Below, piece by piece: positions 25,611-33,446 of a stretch of DNA of 41,873 nt. Below the pieces are notes generated by a model. It did no database searches. It worked only from the letters and a program-made list of their open reading frames with translations, and was not told the origin of the DNA. Source of the stretch: Pedobacter sp. ASV28 (GTDB lineage Bacteria; Bacteroidota; Bacteroidia; Sphingobacteriales; Sphingobacteriaceae); assembly GCF_016428855.1 (NCBI RefSeq), contig NZ_JAELTN010000045.1, forward strand, positions 1 to 41,873. The letters are read 5' to 3'. The position numbers and the translations under genes were made by a program. The first letter of the stretch is position 1. The number at the start of each line of letters is the position of its first letter.

Positions 25611-26269
25611 TGCTTTAAATATTTGGCGTTTCTGATAATATCGTCAGCGATCTGTTTGTCGATATTGATAAACCCTGCATATGGGTTAAGGGAATTTAGG
25701 ATGCCTCTTTGTCTGGCCCAATACATTGTCCTCTGCATTCCATAGGCTACGCCCCGTAATATCATAAGTTCGGTTCTTATACGATTGAGGAGCTTTGCCC
25801 TTTCTCCGCTATCCATGAGGTTGTTGAGCCCGCCCTGCAGGACGAACGAACCCACTTCAACAGCCAGGGCTGTACCCCGGCGCTTAAATTCCCTTGCTCC
25901 GTTTTCTGCAAACAAAAGCAAAAGCGGATTGGCCTGCGCCAAAGTAACAGCCTTGTTTACATCAGTTACAATATCTACGGATATTTCGGCAATGTCCTCT
26001 ATTGCCAGCAATGAGCGAACTGCCGATGAAACCTCGCTAAGGCCCCTATAAATCTGTTGTTGAAGATCATTGACAATGACCAATTGGCCTGTTACGGCCA
26101 ACTGTCCCCGTTGGATCAGGGTTAAGTTGTCATTTGTTCTGTTTAACTGGCCGTTAATAACTCCCGAATGGGCGGCCATTGCACCTGCGGTTGCAGGGTC
26201 AAAGTAAATCTGTGCGAATACCGGGCAAACAAAAAGATAGAGCCCCGCAATCAAAAGTATTGTTTTCAT
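25607..26269 (-). CDS. secreted TraI-position paralogue 3
   Basis: 220 residues, signal peptide at 1-19. Closest to paralogue 1: IAEISVDIVTDVNKAVTLAQANPLLLLFAE, AVEVGSFVLQGGLNNLMDSGERAKLLNRI and FINIDKQIADDIIRNAKYLK. The start overlaps the traG (VirB4) stop by 4 bp, so all copies are expressed with the channel ATPase. Confidence 0.7.
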   Translation of the reverse strand: MKTILLIAGLYLFVCPVFAQIYFDPATAGAMAAHSGVINGQLNRTNDNLTLIQRGQLAVTGQLVIVNDLQQQIYRGLSEVSSAVRSLLAIEDIAEISVDIVTDVNKAVTLAQANPLLLLFAENGAREFKRRGTALAVEVGSFVLQGGLNNLMDSGERAKLLNRIRTELMILRGVAYGMQRTMYWARQRGILNSLNPYAGFINIDKQIADDIIRNAKYLKQ

Positions 26270-28767
26270 GTAAAATCAGGTTTAAAATATTCGGTTGACA
26301 ATGGGCTTTGCACTCCGTTGGTGTTGACCTCGCGGACAAATGCACCAAGCGCCAGCCCGCTTTTTTCAAAATCGGAAACAAATGCTTCAAGCCCTTGCTG
26401 ATAGCTTCCATTGGCTTTTGCATATAGCTCGACAGCGCTTTTCTCGGGCTTTTCGGTTGTATAGGTAAGGTATTGATAAATCGAAGTTTCAACACCGTAG
26501 ACCTCGCCAGTAGAACCCCGGCGGATATACACTTCTTTGAAACGGCCTCTGTTGTCTTTGTTGTCGAGGTTGTTAATGGTAAATATTTTCTTCTGCTCGG
26601 TTTCGGTAATTGATAGAAGTTTTGCGATCTCCCCGTAGTTTTCTTTGAATTTGCTTTGATCCAACAAGAAAATTGTATCCGAATTACTGATTATACTGTC
26701 TTTGACTACCGAATTGCCGAGGATGTCTGCTAGTTCCTGCGTAACTACGATTGCCTCGCCCCAAAACTTCCTGACTGTTTTGTAGAGGTACAATATATAG
26801 CCTGCCATCAATGGGGATGCGATTGCCTTCCATGCCTCTTCAATGATCAGCGCCTTTCGCTGTGAAGATCGATGACGCATTTTTTGGATGAATACGTCCA
26901 TTATCGCAAGCGTAACTATGGGAAACAGAACCTTGTTTTCCTTTAAGTTGTCGATTTCATAGACGATAAAGCGTTCTGAAAACAGGGATTGGTCAGTCGC
27001 TTCGTTCAGGATCGTTTCAAATTCACCGCCCCTGTAAAACTTCTTTAGCACATATCGAAACTCGTCCAGCTCAAAGGGTATCTTTTCCTCCGCTTTGATT
27101 TCAGGTATTTTTTTTAGTGCAAACTCATAGAACGAATTAAAGCCCAATTCCTCGATTCTATTCTTTTGATCGTTTTCGCCATCAAAGTACTGGCTATAAT
27201 AGGCCGAAATGACATTTGAGATAACGTCCCTTTCTACCGTACTAATAGTGCCTTCGGCACCCTTCCATAATAGGCTGACCAGCGTACATAAAAAATCTTT
27301 CTTCTCGATGTTGTACTCGCTTTCGGCAATGGCGAAAGGGTTCATCGTAATCGGCCTGCTATCCGACCAGGTAATGTATTTTCCCTTGTAATAAGAACAA
27401 AGGCCTGAATAGGAATGGCCGGTATCTACAATGACAACATCCATATTGTAAAGCATATACTGCTCTACGAGCGCATTGATAAGATACGACTTTCCTCCAC
27501 CCGAAGGGCCCAAACAAAAACGGTTTCTCGCATTTATGCGACCCGTGCGAAGTGGCAAATCCGATAGGTCTATCGCTACAGGCACGCCCTGCCTGTCGGT
27601 AAAGCGGATCAGAAAATCAGATGGTTCATCCCTTAGAAGTGCCTCTTTGAAAAACAGGCATAGCGCAGCGTCCGCAGTAGTCAAAAACCAGTCGTATTTT
27701 TTTAGTTCTACGCCATTGCCAGGCAATGCACAACGGAACAGTTCAAGCTGGTTGTATGCGTTCCTGGACGGAATAATGCCCTGCTGAAAAAGGGCGGCTT
27801 CGATATAGTTTACCGCTCTGCCGATATTTTCCTGTTCAGCACAGATTATCATCGAATAATGCGCATTGACGAGCAATTGGTTTTCCCTGGCAACATCGAC
27901 AAGCAAAAGGTCTATATCTTCGACACAGATCAGATTGGCAGGGTCTGGTACACCCGAATGCCGTTTGCGCTTGAGTTCAAGTTTATTCAAAATGGCCTGT
28001 TGGGATGGAATTTCCAATAGCTGGTTGTATATTATGACTTTATAGCCGGGAACCTGGTGCAGAAATGATAGGTTATCGACCGGGAAGTCCTTCATTCCCT
28101 TGCTCTCCTGCTTTTCGGTGTAGGGAGAAACTTTTTCTGGCAGATCGACGGAATCGGTATTGACCATGCTTAGGCACCTGATTGCCAAGTTGCCCATATT
28201 CAACTGCCGGTCGGTACTTTGAATATTGTTTAGGGTAATATTCGGGAGTGCAAATTCCATACTTAGTACCTTTGTTATATACCGGTTGATTTCGGCTTCC
28301 GATAGGTACGATGGGCTAAATCCAGCGTTTGCCAAAAGGTCGAAAAGCTTATCCATGCTATGGGAAAAATCAGCAAGGACTTTCTTGTCGAAAGTGTAAA
28401 ACGCGCCCCGTTTGATCTGCCGGGTTATAACTAGGTAGGTATTGATCTCGGTGTATTCCCGGCCTTCAAAGTGCTGATGGTATTTTTGTTGTAGAAATTC
28501 TTCAGCGGGCACTGGCCTATATTTTTTGCGGATAAATACATCCTGTTTTTGCACGATGTGGCCTTCGCCCAATACCTTGATGATATTCAGCAGTACGCCC
28601 TGGTATACCATATAGCTATCAGGGTCGGCAGAGTATTGCAGTACAGGGTTGGTAATGTGCAATATGGCAGAGAAGTCGCCCCGGTCACCATATAGAAGTT
28701 GCAGGCCATTATAGTCATCAATGCCTGCATATGGCATCTGAAATGCCGTCTTTCTTTCTTTTTGCAT
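26266..28767 (-). CDS. traG: TraG-type conjugation ATPase (VirB4 family)
   Basis: 833 residues. The N-terminal TraC/VirB4 domain covers about 1-390; the ATPase has Walker A GPSGGGKS (420-427) and Walker B KALIIEEAWKAIASP, followed by the arginine/Q-rich VVTQELADILGN block. It powers assembly of the channel and sits on the inner membrane. Length and order (after TraF, before the TraI-position genes) match Bacteroidetes TraG. The start overlaps the traF end by 50 bp. Confidence 0.93.
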   Translation of the reverse strand: MQKERKTAFQMPYAGIDDYNGLQLLYGDRGDFSAILHITNPVLQYSADPDSYMVYQGVLLNIIKVLGEGHIVQKQDVFIRKKYRPVPAEEFLQQKYHQHFEGREYTEINTYLVITRQIKRGAFYTFDKKVLADFSHSMDKLFDLLANAGFSPSYLSEAEINRYITKVLSMEFALPNITLNNIQSTDRQLNMGNLAIRCLSMVNTDSVDLPEKVSPYTEKQESKGMKDFPVDNLSFLHQVPGYKVIIYNQLLEIPSQQAILNKLELKRKRHSGVPDPANLICVEDIDLLLVDVARENQLLVNAHYSMIICAEQENIGRAVNYIEAALFQQGIIPSRNAYNQLELFRCALPGNGVELKKYDWFLTTADAALCLFFKEALLRDEPSDFLIRFTDRQGVPVAIDLSDLPLRTGRINARNRFCLGPSGGGKSYLINALVEQYMLYNMDVVIVDTGHSYSGLCSYYKGKYITWSDSRPITMNPFAIAESEYNIEKKDFLCTLVSLLWKGAEGTISTVERDVISNVISAYYSQYFDGENDQKNRIEELGFNSFYEFALKKIPEIKAEEKIPFELDEFRYVLKKFYRGGEFETILNEATDQSLFSERFIVYEIDNLKENKVLFPIVTLAIMDVFIQKMRHRSSQRKALIIEEAWKAIASPLMAGYILYLYKTVRKFWGEAIVVTQELADILGNSVVKDSIISNSDTIFLLDQSKFKENYGEIAKLLSITETEQKKIFTINNLDNKDNRGRFKEVYIRRGSTGEVYGVETSIYQYLTYTTEKPEKSAVELYAKANGSYQQGLEAFVSDFEKSGLALGAFVREVNTNGVQSPLSTEYFKPDFT

Positions 28768-29047
28768 AAGTGATTTTTAGGTTTACAGGATGGACAATGA
28801 CCCCGTGATGCCTTTTTTTGGCATGGAGCCCGTCTTTTTGGCGGTAGAATGTATAGCCGAGCCCACCGCAGATCAGGATGATAGTCAGGAAACCGCCCAG
28901 GTACATGCTTGTGAGAGCACCTACAAGGCCACCTGTCAGCAGGCCACCCACCAGGGAGCCAATGCCCCAATAGATAAATTTGCCCTTAAAGCCACGGTAG
29001 ATAAGGGGCTTTTGAAGCCCCTTATAAATTGGATACCCGGTAGCCAT
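28718..29047 (-). CDS. traF: conjugative transposon protein TraF (DUF4133)
   Basis: 109 residues from ATG 29047; the longer open frame upstream is a shadow of traE. DUF4133 marks: YPIYKGLQKPLIYRGFKGKFIYWG, then two close membrane helices (about 29-70) and YFRQKDG-like YTFYRQKDGLHAKK. VirB3-like inner-membrane partner of TraG. Overlaps traE by one base and traG by 50 bp. Confidence 0.9.
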   Translation of the reverse strand: MATGYPIYKGLQKPLIYRGFKGKFIYWGIGSLVGGLLTGGLVGALTSMYLGGFLTIILICGGLGYTFYRQKDGLHAKKRHHGVIVHPVNLKITYAKRKKDGISDAICRH

Positions 29048-29361
29048 TAAACCCCGAAAAATGCTTTGATAACTACCGAAACAAGTACAAGGAAAAGGCA
29101 GGAACCGCCCCAGCTCATAAGCTCCTTGTTGATGTCCTGGTCGCCCGCATTCCATTTGATGTATACTCGCACACCGCCGATCAGTCCCACCACTGCTCCA
29201 ATGGCAAGGATCAGGGTTGATACAGGGTCAACATAACTGGTCAGTGACGATGTAGCGGCGTTGATCCCTGTCGAACCGCCACCTTGGGCAAAAGAGGATT
29301 GCGTCAGCATGGAAAGCACGGCAAAAGCAAACAGTTTTTTGGTCTTTACTGTCATAGTCAA
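29047..29361 (-). CDS. traE: TraE-like protein (DUF4134), copy 1
   Basis: 104 residues, signal sequence, then two membrane helices of DUF4134: VDPVSTLILAIGAVVGLIGGVRVYIKWNAG and SCLFLVLVSVVIKAFFG. VirB2 pilin-like position in the operon. A second divergent copy lies 32 bp upstream. Confidence 0.9.
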   Translation of the reverse strand: MTMTVKTKKLFAFAVLSMLTQSSFAQGGGSTGINAATSSLTSYVDPVSTLILAIGAVVGLIGGVRVYIKWNAGDQDINKELMSWGGSCLFLVLVSVVIKAFFGV

Positions 29362-29393
29362 GAAATTAAAAAGTGAAAAATTGGTTTTGTTGA

Positions 29394-29714
29394 TTAGTGC
29401 ACCCCGAAAAGGGCTTTAAGAACTGCGCCCAGCATGGAAAGAAAAAGGCAGGAAAAAAACCAGCCCATAACCTGGGCATCTATATGGTGCTTGCCGGATT
29501 GCCAGTTGGAATAGACCCGAAGCCCTCCAAGCATTCCGCTGATTGCGCCGAGTACCAGCACCAGGTCCGAAAGGCTGAAGTACCAACGGCTGACTTCCCT
29601 ACTGGCGCTATAGAACTCGCCTATACCCGGGGGCGATTGGCCCGAAGCCAAAAATGGCAGGACAAAAAAAAAGACAACCGGAGTTGTCTTTGATAGGAAA
29701 TGCTTGAACTTCAT
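29394..29714 (-). CDS. TraE-like protein (DUF4134), copy 2
   Basis: 106 residues. Same layout as copy 1: signal peptide, helix LSDLVLVLGAISGMLGGLRVYSNWQSG, and the end SCLFLSMLGAVLKALFGVH. The region before the first helix differs (REVSRWYFSLSD). Two pilin-like subunits in tandem suggest a mixed or switchable pilus. Confidence 0.85.
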   Translation of the reverse strand: MKFKHFLSKTTPVVFFFVLPFLASGQSPPGIGEFYSASREVSRWYFSLSDLVLVLGAISGMLGGLRVYSNWQSGKHHIDAQVMGWFFSCLFLSMLGAVLKALFGVH

Positions 29715-29720
29715 GGAATT

Positions 29721-30044
29721 TTAGTAAGGAATGGCTTTCGTATATTCGATCAGATCGGATTGAGCCAAAGAAAAAAGTTGCTTTAGGTTTATTCCCCCAG
29801 TGGCCTGCAGAACTCCCGAAGATATGGCCTGACGTTCTACGGGGATGGTTTGTGCAATTTCCTCTTTGCCATTTTCTTCGGCATAGACTGTTTCGGGCAG
29901 GTTTTCTTCGTAAAAAGTAATTTCTTCTGCGCCCGGGCCTGTTGATTGGCCGGGCTTTGGTTTAAAGAGGTCAAATAGGATGTTAAAAAAATAATAAACA
30001 AGGTAGAGGGCCGAAAGGCCTAGCAAAAATTGTGTCCAGTTCAT
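29721..30044 (-). CDS. small membrane protein at the TraC/TraD position
   Basis: 107 residues, one N-terminal membrane helix (FLLGLSALYLVYYFFNILFDLF), acidic middle and a short conserved-looking C-terminus (GINLKQLFSLAQSDLIEYTKAIPY). Overlaps the upstream gene by 4 bp. No domain recognised. Confidence 0.65.
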   Translation of the reverse strand: MNWTQFLLGLSALYLVYYFFNILFDLFKPKPGQSTGPGAEEITFYEENLPETVYAEENGKEEIAQTIPVERQAISSGVLQATGGINLKQLFSLAQSDLIEYTKAIPY

Positions 30045-30394
30045 AACTCGATTGTTTTGATGTTTTGTTTGACGTATTGTATTAGTTCGGGATGCCGGTT
30101 CAGAAAGTCCTGCAGGCTGTAGGCTATAATTTTGTTCATATCAATGGACTTGGCGATTTTTAGCTGTTTGAGGAGAAAAACGGTTTTGTCGTTCAGGCGG
30201 ATCAGGAGCTTTTCATTTCCATCAAGTTCGAAAGCCAAAATATCATCAAAAAGCCTTTCGAGTGTTGGGCCAACAGTATTTTCAGCTTTTTCTTCCTGCT
30301 TGCCTTTATGGGCTGGCCGTACTTTAGGCTTGGACTGGCCATCTTTCTTGATGGTTTCCCTTAGTTCGTCCGCAAGGGATTTGATTTGGCTCAT
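30041..30394 (-). CDS. ParA partner, possibly ribbon-helix-helix (DUF3408-like)
   Basis: 117 residues: basic N-terminus, then LLIRLNDKTVFLLKQLKIAKSIDMNKIIAYSLQDFLNRHPEL (in part, about 65-105), which looks like a ribbon-helix-helix DNA-binding end. Coupled to the ParA ATPase by a 4-bp overlap. By position a TraB-like partner for segregation or transfer. Confidence 0.6.
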   Translation of the reverse strand: MSQIKSLADELRETIKKDGQSKPKVRPAHKGKQEEKAENTVGPTLERLFDDILAFELDGNEKLLIRLNDKTVFLLKQLKIAKSIDMNKIIAYSLQDFLNRHPELIQYVKQNIKTIEL

Positions 30395-31026
30395 ACGTTT
30401 TCCTCCCCATTTAGAAACTGATCATAGATCAGGTCGAGAACCGGGAGTACGATGGGCATAAGGATCAGCGGTGTATGAAAGGTGCTGATGCGCTGAAAGT
30501 CTACACGATCTGCAAATCCTGCTGAAATGAGGCCAAAACGCCTAATAACTTTCTCGATTTCGGACTTTGTTTCGTACCTGACCGTATTCTTAATACGGTT
30601 TGGGATAAAGATAAATGGTGCCCTCTCATTCACCTTTCTTAATACCATAGCAAAAAGAATGGTACTGTCAACGGAAAATTCATCATAGGCGAATGGACAG
30701 ATTATGACATCGCCAGCGATGAAAATGGGCAAAAGCCCATCATCGTCCATTTTACCGGGGAGATCTACAATTACAATTTCATTGGCTCTTTTCGATAAAG
30801 ATGAATGAAGGGCGGGAAAGTGTCTTAGATCGGCAGGAACCACCTCATAAAGTGGCTCGTTTTCTAAAATTTTTGCTTTTTCGGCTTTAGATGATATGGA
30901 TTGCTGGTAATCCATATCCAATACCGTTACTTTCCTTTTTTTTACCAGGGCGAGGTAATTTGCCAAAAGTAATGTTATAGTACTTTTGCCCGCACCCCCT
31001 TTTTGGTTGCCTATCAATATTAACAT
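30391..31026 (-). CDS. ParA-family ATPase (TraA position)
   Basis: 211 residues from ATG 31026; the longer frame starts upstream without similarity. Deviant Walker A NQKGGAGKST begins at residue 7, VTVLDMDYQQS follows, and VIVDLPGKMDDD gives the Walker B region. Such ATPases position DNA or relaxosomes; TraA of Bacteroidetes elements is of this kind. Starts the tra operon after the mobilisation genes. Confidence 0.9.
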   Translation of the reverse strand: MLILIGNQKGGAGKSTITLLLANYLALVKKRKVTVLDMDYQQSISSKAEKAKILENEPLYEVVPADLRHFPALHSSLSKRANEIVIVDLPGKMDDDGLLPIFIAGDVIICPFAYDEFSVDSTILFAMVLRKVNERAPFIFIPNRIKNTVRYETKSEIEKVIRRFGLISAGFADRVDFQRISTFHTPLILMPIVLPVLDLIYDQFLNGEENV

Positions 31027-31070
31027 AATCGTGCTGTAATTGGGTTGTAGAGTTATATTGTTGAGAGTTG

Positions 31071-31817
31071 CTAGGTAGTACATGAACAGGAATAGGCAGG
31101 CAATGCTTCTTCAAGGTCAAATAGCGTCAACTGCGATTTGGCTACCTTAAGAAGTTCCTCATAGGTAGTATCCTTAAAAAAAGTACCCCCTTTTTTGCCT
31201 CTGATCTGTGCAGATCTGCGTTCATCCTCGATCCATTTATCCGCTAGTTCCGGGTACTTGGCCATGATTTTTATGAGGTTGTTTTTGCCCTTTAAAAAAC
31301 ATAGGTCACAATTTCCCAAAATAGAGGGGATTTCAAGCGTGTAGGGCTTGGAACCCCAATAGTGGTCTATCATTGGCTTGGTTATCTTTTTATCGTAAAG
31401 CGGAAAACGTGTAACTGTATTCTTGTAGGTACTACGGAACTTTTTTACCCGCTCGGGTTCATCATACCTGAAACCTATATATTGCTCGAAGCGCCTTCCG
31501 ACGAAGGGCTTGAGGTACCTCCGGGCTGTATTTATCTTTAGCTCGGCAGTACATATCCTTCTTACCCGGTTAGGCAGGTAGCTTTTCCAATGGGTCATCG
31601 CATCGAACCCTGTTTTGTTCGGGCTTCGGCGATGTACATAGGTTGCCCGATGTATCTTGAAGCCTTCGTTTTTTTCAATGTCATCAAGAAATTTATACGT
31701 TAAAGGGTGCTCTCTGCCTGTATCTGTAAAAAGTACGATGTCATCGGAATTGGGTTTTTCGGAAATGGTCATATAGGCGGAAGTCTTCCCGCCAGAAAGG
31801 TTAAATACGCGTTTCAT
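31071..31817 (-). CDS. phosphoadenosine-phosphosulfate-reductase-like ATP pyrophosphatase
   Basis: 248 residues from ATG 31817 (a 283-residue frame upstream overlaps the relaxase end). The PP-loop is FNLSGGKTSAYM, then LFTDTGREHP. Cysteines cluster in RRICTAELK, GNCDLCFLKG and the C-terminal SCSC, reminiscent of Fe-S forms found in phages and mobile elements. The fold activates a substrate with ATP for sulfur transfer, as in DNA phosphorothioation (DndC) or base modification, but no dnd or ssp partners are visible. Sits between relaxase and ParA genes. Confidence 0.75.
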   Translation of the reverse strand: MKRVFNLSGGKTSAYMTISEKPNSDDIVLFTDTGREHPLTYKFLDDIEKNEGFKIHRATYVHRRSPNKTGFDAMTHWKSYLPNRVRRICTAELKINTARRYLKPFVGRRFEQYIGFRYDEPERVKKFRSTYKNTVTRFPLYDKKITKPMIDHYWGSKPYTLEIPSILGNCDLCFLKGKNNLIKIMAKYPELADKWIEDERRSAQIRGKKGGTFFKDTTYEELLKVAKSQLTLFDLEEALPAYSCSCTT

Positions 31818-31848
31818 TAATAATTGTCGTCGGAAAAATGCTATGTAG

Positions 31849-33048
31849 CTATCTGGTGTTTGTTCTTGCTTTGCGCTTGCGTTGGCGATTACGGCCGAGT
31901 ATGGCTTCGTCGTCGATGTCATCTGCCAAATCCAGATTTATTTCTGGCAGGAAGAAAGTGGTATCTTCTATATTGGGAACCCCTGCAGTTGTATCGGGTT
32001 GAATAAAAAGTTCGCCTTTACCAGTAGGCGATTCGGCTTCGCCTATCACAATGCCTTGGTCTGCTCGTGAAAAATCGGCTGACGGCTCTTCGACCTGGCT
32101 GGTCAAATCTTTTGGCATTCCAATCAGGTTTTCCAATGGCATCAGTTCTTTGCCCTTGTAAACTGTTTTCATGGAATGGTCAATAACCGTATAGCCATAT
32201 GGTGGCAGTCCGGGCTTGCCGTGAAAAAGTATCTGTACGCCAAACTTCGATGCCAATACCTCGGCAAGATCAGAAGTATAGCCCGTTGGCTTGCTCTGCC
32301 TGCCCTCGGGCAAGGCTGTAGAAATTGGCAGGATTGCAGGGCTATGGGTTTTTTTGTACTTTTCGATTATTGCACGCAATTGCGCAAGGCGGTTAATATC
32401 CTTTGTGTACAATTTTCTTCGGGCATCAATCGTTTGAAGATCGATAGCTCCCTGTCTGGTTCCATATTTGGAAACAATGTATTTGTCGTTTTCGAGCTGT
32501 AGGGAATATCCCTGGCATTCCAAAAGCATCATAAATTGCGCCCTTGTTGAGAAGTTATAGGCTAGCGCCTTATTTATCTCGTTATCTGTTTTTTGCTTTT
32601 CATCGAGGCCCATTATCTTGTTAAGCACCTGATAGGCCCTTAACTTCTCATAGCTATCGCTGATTTTTTTGCCGTTTTGGTCAACTCGGGTAGATACGAT
32701 GTGGATATGATTATTATTGGTATCCTTGTGGAATACCAACAGATATGGCTGTTTTTCGTAACCCATTCCCTTTAGCCAATCTGTTGCAAGCTGTGTAAGT
32801 TGTTCTTTTGTATGGGATTTTCCTTTGCATGAAATAACCGCATGGAACTGAGGGTACTTGATCCTGGCTGATGATGCCGAACGAGCTTCAAGATAATTGA
32901 TGTAATCTTTTGGCCTTAAATGTTCAATGCCCTGCAATGCTCCGAAGTTCTCGACTTTCATCAGCTCGCCCTTATCCATTTCCATTTTATTGGTATTGTA
33001 GGTTACCCCTTTGAACGTCTCGCTTTTATTAAGTATTTTTACTATCAT
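31849..33048 (-). CDS. MOBP-type relaxase
   Basis: 399-residue DNA strand-transferase. Tyr17 in FKGVTYNTNKM fits the catalytic motif; the HUH-type metal site is FHKDTNNNHIHIVSTRVD (His107, His114, His116). The N-terminal 200 residues are the nuclease; the C-terminus is variable with a basic end (RNRQRKRKARTNTR). It nicks oriT with MobC. Two bp downstream of mobC. Confidence 0.9.
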   Translation of the reverse strand: MIVKILNKSETFKGVTYNTNKMEMDKGELMKVENFGALQGIEHLRPKDYINYLEARSASSARIKYPQFHAVISCKGKSHTKEQLTQLATDWLKGMGYEKQPYLLVFHKDTNNNHIHIVSTRVDQNGKKISDSYEKLRAYQVLNKIMGLDEKQKTDNEINKALAYNFSTRAQFMMLLECQGYSLQLENDKYIVSKYGTRQGAIDLQTIDARRKLYTKDINRLAQLRAIIEKYKKTHSPAILPISTALPEGRQSKPTGYTSDLAEVLASKFGVQILFHGKPGLPPYGYTVIDHSMKTVYKGKELMPLENLIGMPKDLTSQVEEPSADFSRADQGIVIGEAESPTGKGELFIQPDTTAGVPNIEDTTFFLPEINLDLADDIDDEAILGRNRQRKRKARTNTR

Positions 33049-33050
33049 TC

Positions 33051-33437
33051 CTAACCTTTCATTTGCCTTAACAGCTGTCTGATTAATTTTTCAAGTTCAT
33101 TTTGAAGCCTTATATATTCGGAAAAAAGCGCATTAAAATCAGTGGCAATACCAGGGGCCAGCTGGCCATGCTTTTGTAGTGTGTTGGCATGTTTGGCCAG
33201 CTGGTTGATATTGTTGCCAGACCTTCCAAGCTCGGTTCCGATAAGGTCGAGATGTTTCAGCAGGTCTTTGGCATTTACAAGCATTTTTGCAGAGTTTTTC
33301 AGAACCCTTATCCTAACGATGTCTGCCCTGCTTATGCCTAATGATTTTTCAAGAGCCAGGAACTCTTTTAGTTCTTGATCGCTTAGCCTTAGCTCAAATC
33401 TTCTTGTTTTACGGTTGGGAATGTCGCCGAAGGCCAT
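33051..33437 (-). CDS. mobC: MobC-type relaxosome accessory protein
   Basis: 128 residues. N-terminal ribbon-helix-helix (KTRRFELRLSDQELKEFLALEKSLGISRADIVR) and the MobC block ELGRSGNNINQLAKHAN. It binds near oriT and helps the relaxase. Confidence 0.9.
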   Translation of the reverse strand: MAFGDIPNRKTRRFELRLSDQELKEFLALEKSLGISRADIVRIRVLKNSAKMLVNAKDLLKHLDLIGTELGRSGNNINQLAKHANTLQKHGQLAPGIATDFNALFSEYIRLQNELEKLIRQLLRQMKG

Positions 33438-33446
33438 ACTCTTGCA

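Noticed and set aside
28718..29155. 145-residue start for TraF
   Set aside because: The first 36 residues lie over traE and do not resemble DUF4133; ATG at 29047 fits.
31071..31817. DndC of a phosphorothioation (Dnd/Ssp) defence system
   Set aside because: No dndA, B, D, E or ssp genes nearby; only the PP-loop fold is shared.
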